Under the pieces are notes generated by a model, which was not told the DNA's origin, did no database searches, and saw nothing but the letters and a program-made list of their open reading frames with translations. Shown here in pieces: positions 9,669-19,261 of a stretch of DNA of 64,000 nucleotides. The stretch's first letter is position 1. Each line of letters opens with the position of its first letter. Where the stretch lies: NCBI RefSeq assembly GCF_013307225.1, contig NZ_CP028942.1:310001-374000 (forward strand). Direction: 5' to 3'. Source of the DNA: Polynucleobacter tropicus (GTDB lineage: Bacteria > Pseudomonadota > Gammaproteobacteria > Burkholderiales > Burkholderiaceae). Both the position numbers and the translations under genes were made by a program.

Positions 9669-9795
9669 GTTTTTTCTGTTACCGTTCTTATAATCTGTAT
9701 TAAAATTTAGCTTAAATCTTATATTAATAATGCTCAAATTTTTTGATTTATTAAAAAATAATCTTTGCATGCTTCCTATTTAATGGAGTTTTAGA

Positions 9796-10902
9796 TTGAT
9801 AAATGTTTGGGAATATGCTGCTGAATTCGCCCTAGAGAAGCAAGAGATTTATGAGGCTATTGATACAGTTTTTAGCTCTGGAAGATTGATACTCGGCCCG
9901 CAAACTGAAGCTTTTGAGGAAAAATTTGCAAAATGGTGCGGCGCAAATTTTTCTGTTGGGGTTGGCAATGGCACTGATGCAATATTTTTAGCCTGCAAGG
10001 CACTTGGTCTCCAGAGTGGGGATGAGGTCATTACCGTGGCAAATACTGCTGTTCCTACGGTGTCTGCAATCGTAGCGGCTGGTGGCGTACCTGTTTTTGT
10101 GGATGTCAATCCCGATACTTATCTTATGGATATTAATCTAGTTGAAAAAAAAATATCTGCTAAGACAAAGTTAATTATCCCGGTTCATCTATATGGCCAA
10201 ATGGTTGATATGGATCCATTGATGGCGTTAGCGGGCAAATATAAAATTCAGGTGATTGAAGATTGTGCTCAAGCGCATGGCGCAAAATATAAAGGTAGAA
10301 CGGCAGGAACGATTGGGGATGTCGCCGCCTTTTCTTTCTATCCCACAAAAATTCTTGGTGCCTATGGAGATGCAGGACTATGCCTCACAAGCAATGAGGT
10401 TGTGCGAGATAAGTTGCGACGATTAAGATTTTACGGGATGGAAAAAAACTACTACTCAATCGAGCATGGCTATAACTCTCGTATTGATGAACTTCAGGCT
10501 GCAATTTTACTTAAAAAGTTGGAGCATTTAACTTCATATATTAAGGCTCGTCAAAAAATAGCCAGAATATATGACCATGGCTTGCGAGGAACTAGCTTCA
10601 TTTTGCCTCAATCAGCACCTCAAAATGAGCACGCGTACTATTTGTATGTTTTGCGCCATAGCAGAAGGGATGAGGTTATCAGGCTATTGAGCGAAAAATT
10701 AATCAACGTAAATATATCTTATCCTTGGCCCATCCACACCATGAAAGCATTTGATCATTTGCAATACAAGCTGGGTGATTTGCCTCATACAGAATTGGTT
10801 GCAGCAGAAATTTTTTCATTGCCTATGTACCCACAGCTGGAAGAGAGTCAACAGTTTCGAGTTATGGATGTATTGAGAGAGATTGATCATCAATTAAGTT
10901 AA
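9796..10902 (+). CDS. fdtB: DegT/DnrJ/EryC1 family aminotransferase, FdtB/QdtB-like
   Basis: 368 residues. TTG start supported by GGAG seven bases upstream (9785-9788). PLP-dependent sugar aminotransferase fold: VGNGTDAIFLACKALG near residue 56, VIEDCAQAHGA near 155, and the PLP lysine in FSFYPTKILGAYGDAG near 185. Together with fdtA beside it this predicts transamination at C3 of dTDP-3-keto-6-deoxyhexose to give dTDP-Fuc3N or dTDP-Qui3N. No third-step acetyltransferase of the usual left-handed-helix type, and no rmlA/rmlB, lies in the window, so these must be elsewhere or the GNAT at 21807 takes part. Confidence 0.88.
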   Translation: MINVWEYAAEFALEKQEIYEAIDTVFSSGRLILGPQTEAFEEKFAKWCGANFSVGVGNGTDAIFLACKALGLQSGDEVITVANTAVPTVSAIVAAGGVPVFVDVNPDTYLMDINLVEKKISAKTKLIIPVHLYGQMVDMDPLMALAGKYKIQVIEDCAQAHGAKYKGRTAGTIGDVAAFSFYPTKILGAYGDAGLCLTSNEVVRDKLRRLRFYGMEKNYYSIEHGYNSRIDELQAAILLKKLEHLTSYIKARQKIARIYDHGLRGTSFILPQSAPQNEHAYYLYVLRHSRRDEVIRLLSEKLINVNISYPWPIHTMKAFDHLQYKLGDLPHTELVAAEIFSLPMYPQLEESQQFRVMDVLREIDHQLS

Positions 10903-10909
10903 TATTGAT

Positions 10910-11878
10910 ATGCTAAAACTGCAAAAAATAGAGCAATTCGTAACTTTATTTGATTCTGCATTTGCACCCCAGGGATTGGCTCTGTATAAATCTCTGTGTC
11001 GCCATGTTGACCGTTTTAATCTTTGGATAATTTGTTTGGATGATGAGGTTTATTTTTCCTTAGTCAAATTGGGATTACCTTTTATCACTCTTCTTCGCTT
11101 GTCAGATTTAGAGACGGCCGAGTTGAGGGGTGTTAAAAAGAATAGATCGAAAGCTGAGTATTGTTGGACCTTAACACCTTTTGCTGCAAATTTTGTCTTT
11201 GATTTGGACGGCTCTGTAGATCGAGTGACCTATTTGGATGCGGATTTGTGGTTTTTGAGGGATCCAAGGGAGATTTTTGATGAGTTTGAATCCTCTTGTA
11301 AGAAAGTACTGATTACTAAGCATGCTTTTCATCCGCTCAGCGACACATCTGCCGAGCGGGGTAAATTTTGTGTCCAGTTTATTATTTTTTCTCGAAGCAG
11401 CGTGGAATCTGTCCAGAAGTGGTGGCAACATAAGTGTTTAGAGTGGTGCTTTGCAAGACTTGAGGATGGAAAGTTTGGGGATCAGAAGTATTTAGATCTA
11501 TGGCCCACCCTGTTTGGGGATCAAGTGCACGTGTTAAAAAATGAAAGTGCAGCTTTAGGTCCATGGAATGCGCTTAGATTTCCATGGAGCGATGGAATTT
11601 TTTATCACTTTCATAGTTTGAGAATATTAAGAAAAAACTGGGTAATATTGTCCAATAATGGATATTTCTTGCCAAACCCATTAATAGAGTCTGTATACAA
11701 ACCGTATTTAAGTGACTTAGCGCTTGCTCAGGCGGAATTAAAAAAAATTGGGGGGAGTCAAAAAAAACAATTTTTATTGTTTAGTTTTGACACGTTCAAG
11801 TTAATCTTACGAGGCTTCCGCCGATATTATTTAACGCTATTAATGTTTTTACCGACTTGCAGAAAAATTAAAAGATAG
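10910..11878 (+). CDS. Putative glycosyltransferase (GT8-like, DxD motif)
   Basis: 322 residues. VTLFDSAFAPQGLALYKSL near the N-terminus and TYLDADLWFLRDP near residue 105 match the layout of GT8-like retaining transferases, where DxD binds the metal and nucleotide sugar. GDQKYLDLWPTLF near 190 resembles the D-Q-D acceptor region of this superfamily. It lies seven bases after fdtB, so it may transfer the 3-aminosugar, but that is inference from order only. Confidence 0.7.
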   Translation: MLKLQKIEQFVTLFDSAFAPQGLALYKSLCRHVDRFNLWIICLDDEVYFSLVKLGLPFITLLRLSDLETAELRGVKKNRSKAEYCWTLTPFAANFVFDLDGSVDRVTYLDADLWFLRDPREIFDEFESSCKKVLITKHAFHPLSDTSAERGKFCVQFIIFSRSSVESVQKWWQHKCLEWCFARLEDGKFGDQKYLDLWPTLFGDQVHVLKNESAALGPWNALRFPWSDGIFYHFHSLRILRKNWVILSNNGYFLPNPLIESVYKPYLSDLALAQAELKKIGGSQKKQFLLFSFDTFKLILRGFRRYYLTLLMFLPTCRKIKR

Positions 11879-11889
11879 ACTCAACGATC

Positions 11890-13038
11890 TTGCAAAAAAT
11901 TAAAAAAAGAATATTGCTAAGTTTTGGCACTCGTCCTGAGGCTATAAAAATGGCACCTTTGATTCATGCATTGAAGGCGTTGCCCAATGATTTTGAGGCT
12001 ATTGTATGTGTTACCGCCCAGCATCGAGAAATGTTGGATCAAGCTCTAGAGATATTTAGCATCACCCCGGATTTTGATTTAAATTTGATGAGGAGGGGGC
12101 AGGATTTGCATAGTCTTACTGGCGAGATGTTGATCGCCATGCGAGATGTAATACAGAAGACCGCACCCAATCTATTATTGGTCCATGGAGATACAACCTC
12201 AACTTTTGCTTCCGCAATAGCTGGTTTTTATAGTAACTTGCCTGTTGGGCATATTGAGGCTGGGTTGAGAACTGGCAATATTCTTCAGCCCTTTCCTGAG
12301 GAATTCAATCGTCAGGTAGTCTCGAAGATTGCAAAGTGGAATTTTGCCCCCACTGAAAGATCGAAATTAAACTTGCTGAAGGAGGGTGTCAATCCAGGGT
12401 CAATATTTGTTACTGGTAATACTGTGATTGATTCACTGTACTGGATTTTGCAAAAATTAGATTTGGATGATTCGAGACGAAATCGATGGGTTTTAGAATT
12501 ATCCGGTGTGCTAGGTTTTGATTGGCAATCAAAACCTTTTGTTTTAATTACCGGACATCGAAGAGAAAATCATGGGGATAATTTCATTCAAATTTGTAAG
12601 GCTCTAAAGCAACTAGCGCACCGTTTTAAAGCTGTAGAGTTTGTTTATCCCGTGCATCCAAACCCAGCAATTTACGAAGCTGCGCATCGGCTGCTCGGGT
12701 CAATTGATAACATATATTTAATTGAACCCTTGGAATATGAGCCATTTATTCTTTTGCTTAAGGCGGCATATATTATTCTAACTGATAGCGGAGGTATTCA
12801 AGAAGAGGCTCCAAGCTTAAAAAAGCCAGTTTTGGTGATGAGGGATACTACCGAGCGGCCAGAGGGAGTTGAAGCTGGCGCCATCCGACTTGTTGGTACA
12901 GATGCGGATGAAATTATTAAAAATGTATCGGAACTTCTTACGAATAACATACTTTATCAGGACATGATTAATTCCGATAATCCTTACGGTGATGGAACGG
13001 CTTGCCAAAAAATTATCTCAATATTGAAGGATTGTTAA
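11890..13038 (+). CDS. wecB: UDP-N-acetylglucosamine 2-epimerase (non-hydrolysing)
   Basis: 382 residues, TTG start. GTRPEAIKMAPLI at the N-terminus, VHGDTTSTFASA near 100, HIEAGLRTGN near 122, GHRRENHGDN near 222 and TDSGGIQEEAPSL near 300 are the signature stretches of the bacterial epimerase. It interconverts UDP-GlcNAc and UDP-ManNAc in the cytoplasm. The stop codon abuts the wecC start, so the two act in series to make UDP-ManNAcA. Confidence 0.95.
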   Translation: MQKIKKRILLSFGTRPEAIKMAPLIHALKALPNDFEAIVCVTAQHREMLDQALEIFSITPDFDLNLMRRGQDLHSLTGEMLIAMRDVIQKTAPNLLLVHGDTTSTFASAIAGFYSNLPVGHIEAGLRTGNILQPFPEEFNRQVVSKIAKWNFAPTERSKLNLLKEGVNPGSIFVTGNTVIDSLYWILQKLDLDDSRRNRWVLELSGVLGFDWQSKPFVLITGHRRENHGDNFIQICKALKQLAHRFKAVEFVYPVHPNPAIYEAAHRLLGSIDNIYLIEPLEYEPFILLLKAAYIILTDSGGIQEEAPSLKKPVLVMRDTTERPEGVEAGAIRLVGTDADEIIKNVSELLTNNILYQDMINSDNPYGDGTACQKIISILKDC

Positions 13039-14271
13039 GTGATTGCTATTGTGGAAAAAAAGCCAACAATTTGTGTTATTGGTTTGGGTTATATAGGCCT
13101 GCCAACAGCTGGGATATTGGCTGCAGCTGGGTATTCTGTAGTTGGTGTAGATGTTGATTCCAAGGTTGTTGATCTAGTGAATAAGGGCTGTATTCATATT
13201 GTAGAACCGGGTCTTGAGAAGTTAATACAAGAATCAGTCAAATCAGGTCGCTTATCAGCATCAGTAACGCCACAATTGGCGGATGTATATTTGATTTGTG
13301 TGCCTACGCCGTTTATTGAAAGTTGTTCGTCAATACCTCAACCAAATTTAGACTATGTCTTGGCTGCTGCGAGTAGTTTAATTCCATTTCTTAAGGGTGG
13401 TGAATTGGTTATTCTTGAATCAACCTCGCCCGTTGGTACAACTGAAAAAGTTTACGAATTATTTCGGTCTCAGGAAATAAGTATTCATATGGCCTACTGT
13501 CCCGAAAGGGTTCTTCCTGGGAATATTTTGCACGAGTTAATTTTTAATGATCGCATTGTTGGCGGACTTACCCCAGAGTCAACAACCCTAGCCTCTGAAT
13601 TTTATAAATCTTTTATTAAGGGTGCTGTAATTGGAACAAGCTCCAACACGGCAGAAATGTGCAAATTAACCGAGAATGCTTTTAGGGATCTTAATATCGC
13701 ATTTGCAAATGAATTGTCCATGATATGTGGTGAATTAAGAGTAGACGTAAATGAATTAATTTCCCTGGCTAATCATCATCCGCGCGTGAATATATTGCAG
13801 CCGGGCCCAGGGGTTGGCGGACATTGTATTGCTGTAGATCCATGGTTTATTGTAGCGAGAAGCCCGCAACGCTCTAGATTGATTAAAGCTGCCCGCGAAG
13901 TAAATAATCAGAAGGTTGAATGGGTCATAACGGAGGTGGAAAAAAAAATATCGGACTTGTCGGCGATAGAAAAACGGCCATTGATTGCGTGCTTGGGATT
14001 GGCATTTAAGCCGAATATTGATGATTTGCGGGAATCCCCTGCGGTATCGGTTGTGCGTGCATTGAAAGAAAATAATATCGACCTTATCGTTGTTGAGCCA
14101 AACATAGAAAGTCACCCTGAGTTTTCTTTGGCTCAGTTAGATCGGGCTTTGAGGGATGCTGATTTAATTGTTGTTCTAGTCGCTCATCGAGAGTTTGTCG
14201 AGGCAGCAATCGCTGGAAAGTTTGATAGACGTGCCGTAGTGGATTATTGTGGCGCCACTAATTTTTTTTGA
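13039..14271 (+). CDS. wecC: UDP-N-acetyl-D-mannosamine dehydrogenase
   Basis: 410 residues. GTG start directly after the wecB stop, with AAGGA seven bases upstream. NAD-binding loop VIGLGYIGLPTAGILA at residue 12, ESTSPVGTTE near 135, catalytic cysteine in GPGVGGHCIAVDPWF near 260, and C-terminal UDP-binding domain with GLAFKPNIDDLRESPA. It oxidises UDP-ManNAc twice to UDP-ManNAcA. Length and motifs fit WecC rather than UDP-glucose dehydrogenase, supported by the adjacent epimerase. Confidence 0.93.
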   Translation: MIAIVEKKPTICVIGLGYIGLPTAGILAAAGYSVVGVDVDSKVVDLVNKGCIHIVEPGLEKLIQESVKSGRLSASVTPQLADVYLICVPTPFIESCSSIPQPNLDYVLAAASSLIPFLKGGELVILESTSPVGTTEKVYELFRSQEISIHMAYCPERVLPGNILHELIFNDRIVGGLTPESTTLASEFYKSFIKGAVIGTSSNTAEMCKLTENAFRDLNIAFANELSMICGELRVDVNELISLANHHPRVNILQPGPGVGGHCIAVDPWFIVARSPQRSRLIKAAREVNNQKVEWVITEVEKKISDLSAIEKRPLIACLGLAFKPNIDDLRESPAVSVVRALKENNIDLIVVEPNIESHPEFSLAQLDRALRDADLIVVLVAHREFVEAAIAGKFDRRAVVDYCGATNFF

Positions 14272-14293
14272 GGCTTAATAGAATACCCATCTT

Positions 14294-16204
14294 TTGATTT
14301 CGAATTTCTTAATGATCGCTAACCATCAAAAAATTCATAGGATATCTCGCTTTATATTTTTGGTAATTGGAGACTGTGTTCTCTCGATTTCATCTACCGC
14401 TCTAATATATTGGATCAGGCTTGATGGGGAAGTGTTAAACCCCCTGGACAGGCGTGTTATTGGAACTTATGCCCTAGCACTTTTGGTGGGTATTTCAGTA
14501 TTGGCGTTGAAGAAAATTTACGACCAAGCAACCAGATTTGCTGATATGGCATTTTTGGGGTTGGTGGTGAGGGCCTGTATAGGCTATTGGGGAATTTTTT
14601 TCCCATTAACAATACTGCTTAATTTTTTTGGTTTTGAGTGGGTCTCTAAGTATGTTGGGCTAATCCAACCTATTTTGTTTTGTAGCTTAATTATTGTGTA
14701 TAGATTAATTTTGCAATCAATATTAGGCATATTAAATAAAAAAACAGAATTAAACAGACGGGGCGGTGACAATATATACATCTATGGCACTAGTTTAGAT
14801 GCAAGGCATCTTGCAGAGTCTATTTATAGGTTGAGAGGGCATAAGGTTGTGGGATTTGTCGAAAATGATCCGACTCTCTGGGGTCGAGTTGTTTCTGGTA
14901 TAAAAATTTATTCGATGACTCAGTTCGCTGATATTGCAAGGAATAAGCTTGTAGATGAATTGATTGTTGCCTTACCTGCAGGAAACTCCGAAGAGAGGCG
15001 CATAATTTTTGGAAGGCTTGTAAACCTGCCACTTCGAGTTCGAGTTTATGATGCCCCGCCTCCTTTAGGGGTAGAGCATGGTTCTATTGAGGATAGCATC
15101 CGAGAGTTGGATTTAGACGAGTTAATTGATCGGGAAAGTTTTAATTTTGACTATTCGCGTATTAATCAGTCAATATCCGGTAAGGTGGTTATGGTTACTG
15201 GGGCCGCAGGAAGCATAGGAAGTGAAATTAGTCGCCAAGTCTTGGGAGGCAATCCAAAGCTTCTGATTTTATTCGACCATAGCGAGCATGATTTGTACAG
15301 GCTTGAGCAAGATTTGGCTGGTGTAGGCTCATTAAATGTGCCTATTAAATCTGTGTTGGGCTCAATACTTGATGTAAGTCTGATGCAGAATATTATTGAG
15401 GGTCTTGGCGTTCAGGTAATTTTTCATGCCGCCGCTTATAAACATGTGCCATTATTGGAGTCCAACTTAATTTCTGGTATCCAGAACAATGTCTTGGGCA
15501 CGATTTCTTGTGTAGACGCCGCTCTTTTTAAAAAGGTGGAGGCATTTATCCTCATATCTACTGATAAGGCTGTAAGGCCAACTAGTTTAATGGGCGCGAC
15601 TAAAAGATTGGCTGAGATGTACGTGCAGGCGGCCCAACAAACGGCTATCAAAAATCAATATTCTACAAAGTTTTCAATAGTGCGCTTTGGCAATGTTTTG
15701 GGTAGCAGTGGTTCTGTTATTCCTCTATTTAGAGCGCAAATTATGAAGGGTGGCCCGATAACAGTCACAAGTCCAGATGTGACCCGTTATTTTATGACTA
15801 TAGGCGAGGCGGTGCACTTAGTGTTAAATGCATTTGCTATGGGTGCTGGAGGCGAAGTTTTTTTATTGGATATGGGTGAGGCCGTTAAGATAATTGATCT
15901 TGCCAAAAAAGTGATTCAATTTTCTGGACTCTCAATTAGGAGTGAGATTAATCCTAATGGGGACATTGAGATAGTCTTCATAGGATTGCGTCCTGGTGAA
16001 AAACTTTATGAAGAGCTTTTGTTAGAGGGTAATCCGATTCCAACATTGCACCCAAAAATATATATTGCCAATGAGCCATTTCAATCTCTTGAAAGTCTTG
16101 AGGGTGCCATCAATGCAATTAAGATAGCATGCCATGAAAGAGATGAGGAGCGAGCTCGAATCCTAATCATGGGGTTGGTAGAGAAAGTTAATCTGAGTAA
16201 ATGA
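14294..16204 (+). CDS. Membrane UDP-GlcNAc 4,6-dehydratase-type enzyme (WbpM/PglF/CapD family)
   Basis: 636 residues. Four N-terminal membrane helices (about residues 20-125), a first Rossmann-like domain (IYIYGTSLDARHLAES near 155) and a C-terminal SDR dehydratase domain: NAD loop MVTGAAGSIGSEI near 300 and STDKAVRPTSLMGATKR near 430. In this family Met replaces the usual catalytic Tyr, and the M-x3-K seen here fits. It would make UDP-4-keto-6-deoxy-GlcNAc, feeding the aminotransferase at 22415 and possibly the reductase at 24169. Start either TTG 14294 or ATG 14312; neither has a good ribosome site. Its TGA overlaps the next ATG. Confidence 0.9.
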   Translation: MISNFLMIANHQKIHRISRFIFLVIGDCVLSISSTALIYWIRLDGEVLNPLDRRVIGTYALALLVGISVLALKKIYDQATRFADMAFLGLVVRACIGYWGIFFPLTILLNFFGFEWVSKYVGLIQPILFCSLIIVYRLILQSILGILNKKTELNRRGGDNIYIYGTSLDARHLAESIYRLRGHKVVGFVENDPTLWGRVVSGIKIYSMTQFADIARNKLVDELIVALPAGNSEERRIIFGRLVNLPLRVRVYDAPPPLGVEHGSIEDSIRELDLDELIDRESFNFDYSRINQSISGKVVMVTGAAGSIGSEISRQVLGGNPKLLILFDHSEHDLYRLEQDLAGVGSLNVPIKSVLGSILDVSLMQNIIEGLGVQVIFHAAAYKHVPLLESNLISGIQNNVLGTISCVDAALFKKVEAFILISTDKAVRPTSLMGATKRLAEMYVQAAQQTAIKNQYSTKFSIVRFGNVLGSSGSVIPLFRAQIMKGGPITVTSPDVTRYFMTIGEAVHLVLNAFAMGAGGEVFLLDMGEAVKIIDLAKKVIQFSGLSIRSEINPNGDIEIVFIGLRPGEKLYEELLLEGNPIPTLHPKIYIANEPFQSLESLEGAINAIKIACHERDEERARILIMGLVEKVNLSK

Positions 16205-16974
16205 GTTCAGGTGCAACGCCAAAAATCTCAATAGTGACGGCTATCTATAACCGTGAAAAGTCTGTTAAATCCCTTTGTAATAGTTTTAGCACCCAGACAT
16301 ATTCAAATAAAGAGCACATTATTGTTGATGGGGGTTCCAATGATGGGACATTGAGACTATTGGAAGAGTATTCTCATAAATTTGGCTGCTATCTGATAAG
16401 TGAGCCAGATGAAGGGATATATGATGCCATTAACAAAGGTGTTCGATTGGCCACGGGTGAGATTATTGGGCTTTTGCATTCAGATGATTTGTTTGCGAAT
16501 CCAAATATTTTGGAGTTAGTAGCCAAGGAATTTTTAGATCCAACATTAGACGCAATATATGGGGATGCAGTTTTCTTTGATGCAAAAAATAGCTCAAAAT
16601 TTATACGCAAATATAGCTCTCGCCGATTTTCATTAAAGTCAATTGCCTGGGGCTGGATTCCAGCGCATACCACTTTATTTGTTAGACGTAGGGTATTTGA
16701 AAAACATGGAATGTATAAAACAAATTATAAAATTGCGGGGGATGTAGAGTTTATTTCCAGGATTTTTACTTCCGAGGGGTTTAGGTCGAAATATATTCCT
16801 GTAATTTTAGTGCGTATGGGTATTGGTGGCATAAGTACTGCGGGTTTAAAAAATACAATTTTATTGAATATTGAAATGATGCGAGCACTCAAAGAAAGTG
16901 GCGTTAAGACAAATTTTTTTAAGATACTATCGCGCTACCCTTTGAAGATGTTGGAATTCTTTAATTTCAAATAA
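16201..16974 (+). CDS. Glycosyltransferase family 2
   Basis: 257 residues. KISIVTAIYNREKSV at the N-terminus, IIVDGGSNDGT near residue 40, and LLHSDDLF near 93 provide the GT-A nucleotide-sugar pocket and DxD-type motif. WGWIPAHTTLFVRR near 150 is typical of WcaA/colanic-acid-like family 2 enzymes. ATGA overlap with the dehydratase gene shows coupling. Donor sugar unknown. Confidence 0.85.
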   Translation: MSSGATPKISIVTAIYNREKSVKSLCNSFSTQTYSNKEHIIVDGGSNDGTLRLLEEYSHKFGCYLISEPDEGIYDAINKGVRLATGEIIGLLHSDDLFANPNILELVAKEFLDPTLDAIYGDAVFFDAKNSSKFIRKYSSRRFSLKSIAWGWIPAHTTLFVRRRVFEKHGMYKTNYKIAGDVEFISRIFTSEGFRSKYIPVILVRMGIGGISTAGLKNTILLNIEMMRALKESGVKTNFFKILSRYPLKMLEFFNFK

Positions 16975-17023
16975 TCAAATTAAGATTTGTGGTCAAGAAG
17001 CTGATGGTTGTTTTAAGAATGAT

Positions 17024-18448
17024 ATGAAAATTATTGCGACCTTAAAGAGGAGCATGTCAATTTATGTGGCCGGAAATCTAATGGTCAAGGGATTGTCTTT
17101 CATAGCAATTCCAATATACGCTAATATTTTTACTCCAAATGATTTTGGAATTATTGAGATGGTTATAGTCTCTGGATTGTTTATGGCGACGTTGTCGAAT
17201 CCTGGGGTGGATTCTGCTTTTTCAAGTTTGTTTTTAAAAATTGAAACGTATGGGAATACAAGGCGTTCTATAATTTTTTCTTCGGTGTTGCAAATGCAAA
17301 TTATTTGGGGCCTGCTAATTCTCCTCATTGCTCTATTTATTAGCAAGCCTCTCTCTGAGTATTTAGGTGGTGAAAAATATTATTGGTATTATTTTGCTTT
17401 AAACTTTATAGGAGTATTCTTCACTCAAATAATGCTTTATGTAATGGATGGAATGAGGTTGCTTCATAGAGCATTGCCCTGCTTTCTATTGCTTCTGGCT
17501 CAGTCCGTTACTAGCATTGGTTTGTTGCTAATATTTGTAGTGTCTATGAAAATGGGAATACTTGGAGTATTTTTAGCATCAACGATTTCATCATTTATTC
17601 TTGCGATTTTTTCTTGGGCGCTAATGCGCAACTACCTAATGGTGAGGGTTCCAAGAAAGCCTATAGTTATTCGGGTGTTAAAAATTTGTTTGCCATTATT
17701 GCCAGCCGGTGTTCTCACTTATATCTTAATGAATGGAAACAGGTGGATTCTTGAATACTACTTTGGGGCTGAAGCGGTTGGGTTATTTGTGCTGGCTGCT
17801 AAATTTAGTTTATTTGTAACGATTTTTTTAGAGGCATTTAGGATGGCATGGTGGCCTTTAGCTTTGCGGGCAATGCAATCACCAGGCGGCAAAGGGCATT
17901 TTTATTTATTGTCAAACCTATATGTTGGGGTTGCATGTGCGGCAATTGTATTTATAACTTTTCTTTCGCCTTATCTTTTAAAGAATTTTACTGCCCCCGC
18001 TTATTATTCTGCTTGGCCTATGGTTAGCATCTTTTGTTGGCAAGTATTTTTTTATATTTTTGCATTAATATTTTCCCCGGGCATATGGGTCACACATAAG
18101 ACGTATTTAAGTTTACCAATTTCAATAGCATCCGTAATTGCAGGGGTAATTTTCTCCTGCATGCTGATACCTAAATTTGGGGCAATTGGCGCAGCAATCT
18201 CAAATTTATTAATTTTTATAGTCTTTTGCGTTATTACAATATTTATTAGCGAGATTTATTGGAGAGTTAATTACCCCATTCGAAAATTTTTTCTGCAAAT
18301 ATTTGTTTCGTTAATGCAAATGTTGGTAATGGTAAATTTTTACGACTCTTTGCCATTTTGGCTCTTATTTTTGATTGCTGTTCTGGTTGGGTTCGGCTTA
18401 GTTTTTTCTTCGATACAACTTAGGGAGCTTAGAAAATTTATTTTTTGA
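17024..18448 (+). CDS. Polysaccharide flippase (Wzx/MATE-like)
   Basis: 474 residues with about 12 to 14 hydrophobic helices spread evenly, a short cytoplasmic N-terminus (MKIIATLKRSMSIYVAGN) and family-typical FTPNDFGIIEMV near residue 42. Such Polysacc_synt proteins flip undecaprenyl-diphosphate repeat units to the periplasm for the Wzy polymerase. It is the last plus-strand gene before a minus-strand module. An ABC flippase at the window start offers a second export route. Confidence 0.85.
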   Translation: MKIIATLKRSMSIYVAGNLMVKGLSFIAIPIYANIFTPNDFGIIEMVIVSGLFMATLSNPGVDSAFSSLFLKIETYGNTRRSIIFSSVLQMQIIWGLLILLIALFISKPLSEYLGGEKYYWYYFALNFIGVFFTQIMLYVMDGMRLLHRALPCFLLLLAQSVTSIGLLLIFVVSMKMGILGVFLASTISSFILAIFSWALMRNYLMVRVPRKPIVIRVLKICLPLLPAGVLTYILMNGNRWILEYYFGAEAVGLFVLAAKFSLFVTIFLEAFRMAWWPLALRAMQSPGGKGHFYLLSNLYVGVACAAIVFITFLSPYLLKNFTAPAYYSAWPMVSIFCWQVFFYIFALIFSPGIWVTHKTYLSLPISIASVIAGVIFSCMLIPKFGAIGAAISNLLIFIVFCVITIFISEIYWRVNYPIRKFFLQIFVSLMQMLVMVNFYDSLPFWLLFLIAVLVGFGLVFSSIQLRELRKFIF

Positions 18449-18450
18449 AA

Positions 18451-18479
18451 TATTTTTTGTGGAGGGGCAACAAAAAATA
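18451..18479. repeat. Perfect A/T-rich inverted repeat after the flippase gene
   Basis: TATTTTTTGT (18451-18460) and its exact complement ACAAAAAATA (18470-18479) flank a nine-base G-rich loop, two bases after the Wzx stop. It lies between convergent genes and could be a weak bidirectional terminator, but the stem has only two G/C pairs. Confidence 0.4.
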
Positions 18480-18570
18480 ACCAATGGTTGAGGATCGAAA
18501 AATTATGTCAATTACAATGCGGAGAAAATTATTTAAGACTGAATTTAGTTTTTTATCTGGATAGGCTCCG

Positions 18571-19260
18571 TCAATTTTTTCTTGCTAGCTCATATAAAAG
18601 ATATATCAATATTTTCTTTCCAGTTGGCCAAAACTTGAAATTTGTTTCACCGTAATTTCTTGCAACTTCTTTGGTGGGGAATTCTATTCGTTTAAGTCGT
18701 AATTTATAAGAGCGAACTACCATCTCAATGTCGATGGAGAGGCCACGATCAAGCACCTCCATTTTCCTAAAGGCAGCTTTATCCCAGCCTTTGAATCCAT
18801 GCAAAACATCGCGGATCCAAACACCTTCACGGCGCCATATAATGTATGCAAGGATTGAAAGTGCTAATACAGCCCATTTTCTAGGCCGAAAAAAAGATTG
18901 ATCCTCTTCGTTGCTCGAGTTTGATAATTGCCTGCTAGCAATTATCAATTGAGCCCCTGCGTTAAAGTGGGGGCGAAATTTTTTTAGGTCGTCTGTTGGT
19001 AAGGTGCCCTTTGGGAAAAAGGCTACAACAGCATCTCCGGAAGCCAATTCATTTGCATAAACGTAGGCGGCATTCAGGCCAATTTTAGGCTGAGGAAATA
19101 CGGGAATATTTACTGAATTTAAATATTCAATGGTGCCGTCGTTGCTGCCTCCATCAACGGCAAAAATTTCATGAAATTCATCTCTTGGAATTTTTGGTAC
19201 ATCGGTTTTGCATCCTTGCAGTTCATTTTTAACAATTAAGCATAATGAGATTTTCATCAA
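18571..19260 (-). CDS. Glycosyltransferase family 2 (DPM1-like)
   Basis: 229 residues. MKISLCLIVKNE opens a GT-A domain, with AVDGGSNDGTIEYL near residue 34. A hydrophobic stretch (about 130-146) may anchor it to the membrane, and IRDVLHGFKGWDKAAF near 150 resembles the region in dolichyl/undecaprenyl-phosphate sugar synthases. It is the third gene of a tight minus-strand module with a FAD enzyme and a GT-C-like membrane protein. Making an undecaprenyl-phosphate-linked sugar for the GT-C protein is a plausible inferred role. Confidence 0.72.
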   Translation of the reverse strand: MMKISLCLIVKNELQGCKTDVPKIPRDEFHEIFAVDGGSNDGTIEYLNSVNIPVFPQPKIGLNAAYVYANELASGDAVVAFFPKGTLPTDDLKKFRPHFNAGAQLIIASRQLSNSSNEEDQSFFRPRKWAVLALSILAYIIWRREGVWIRDVLHGFKGWDKAAFRKMEVLDRGLSIDIEMVVRSYKLRLKRIEFPTKEVARNYGETNFKFWPTGKKILIYLLYELARKN

Positions 19261-19261
19261 T

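Noticed and set aside
9669..9770. Extended N-terminus of FdtA from ATG 9770
   Set aside because: 34 Asn/Lys-rich residues not expected in the family; AGGAAG is too close to that ATG. Not fully excluded.
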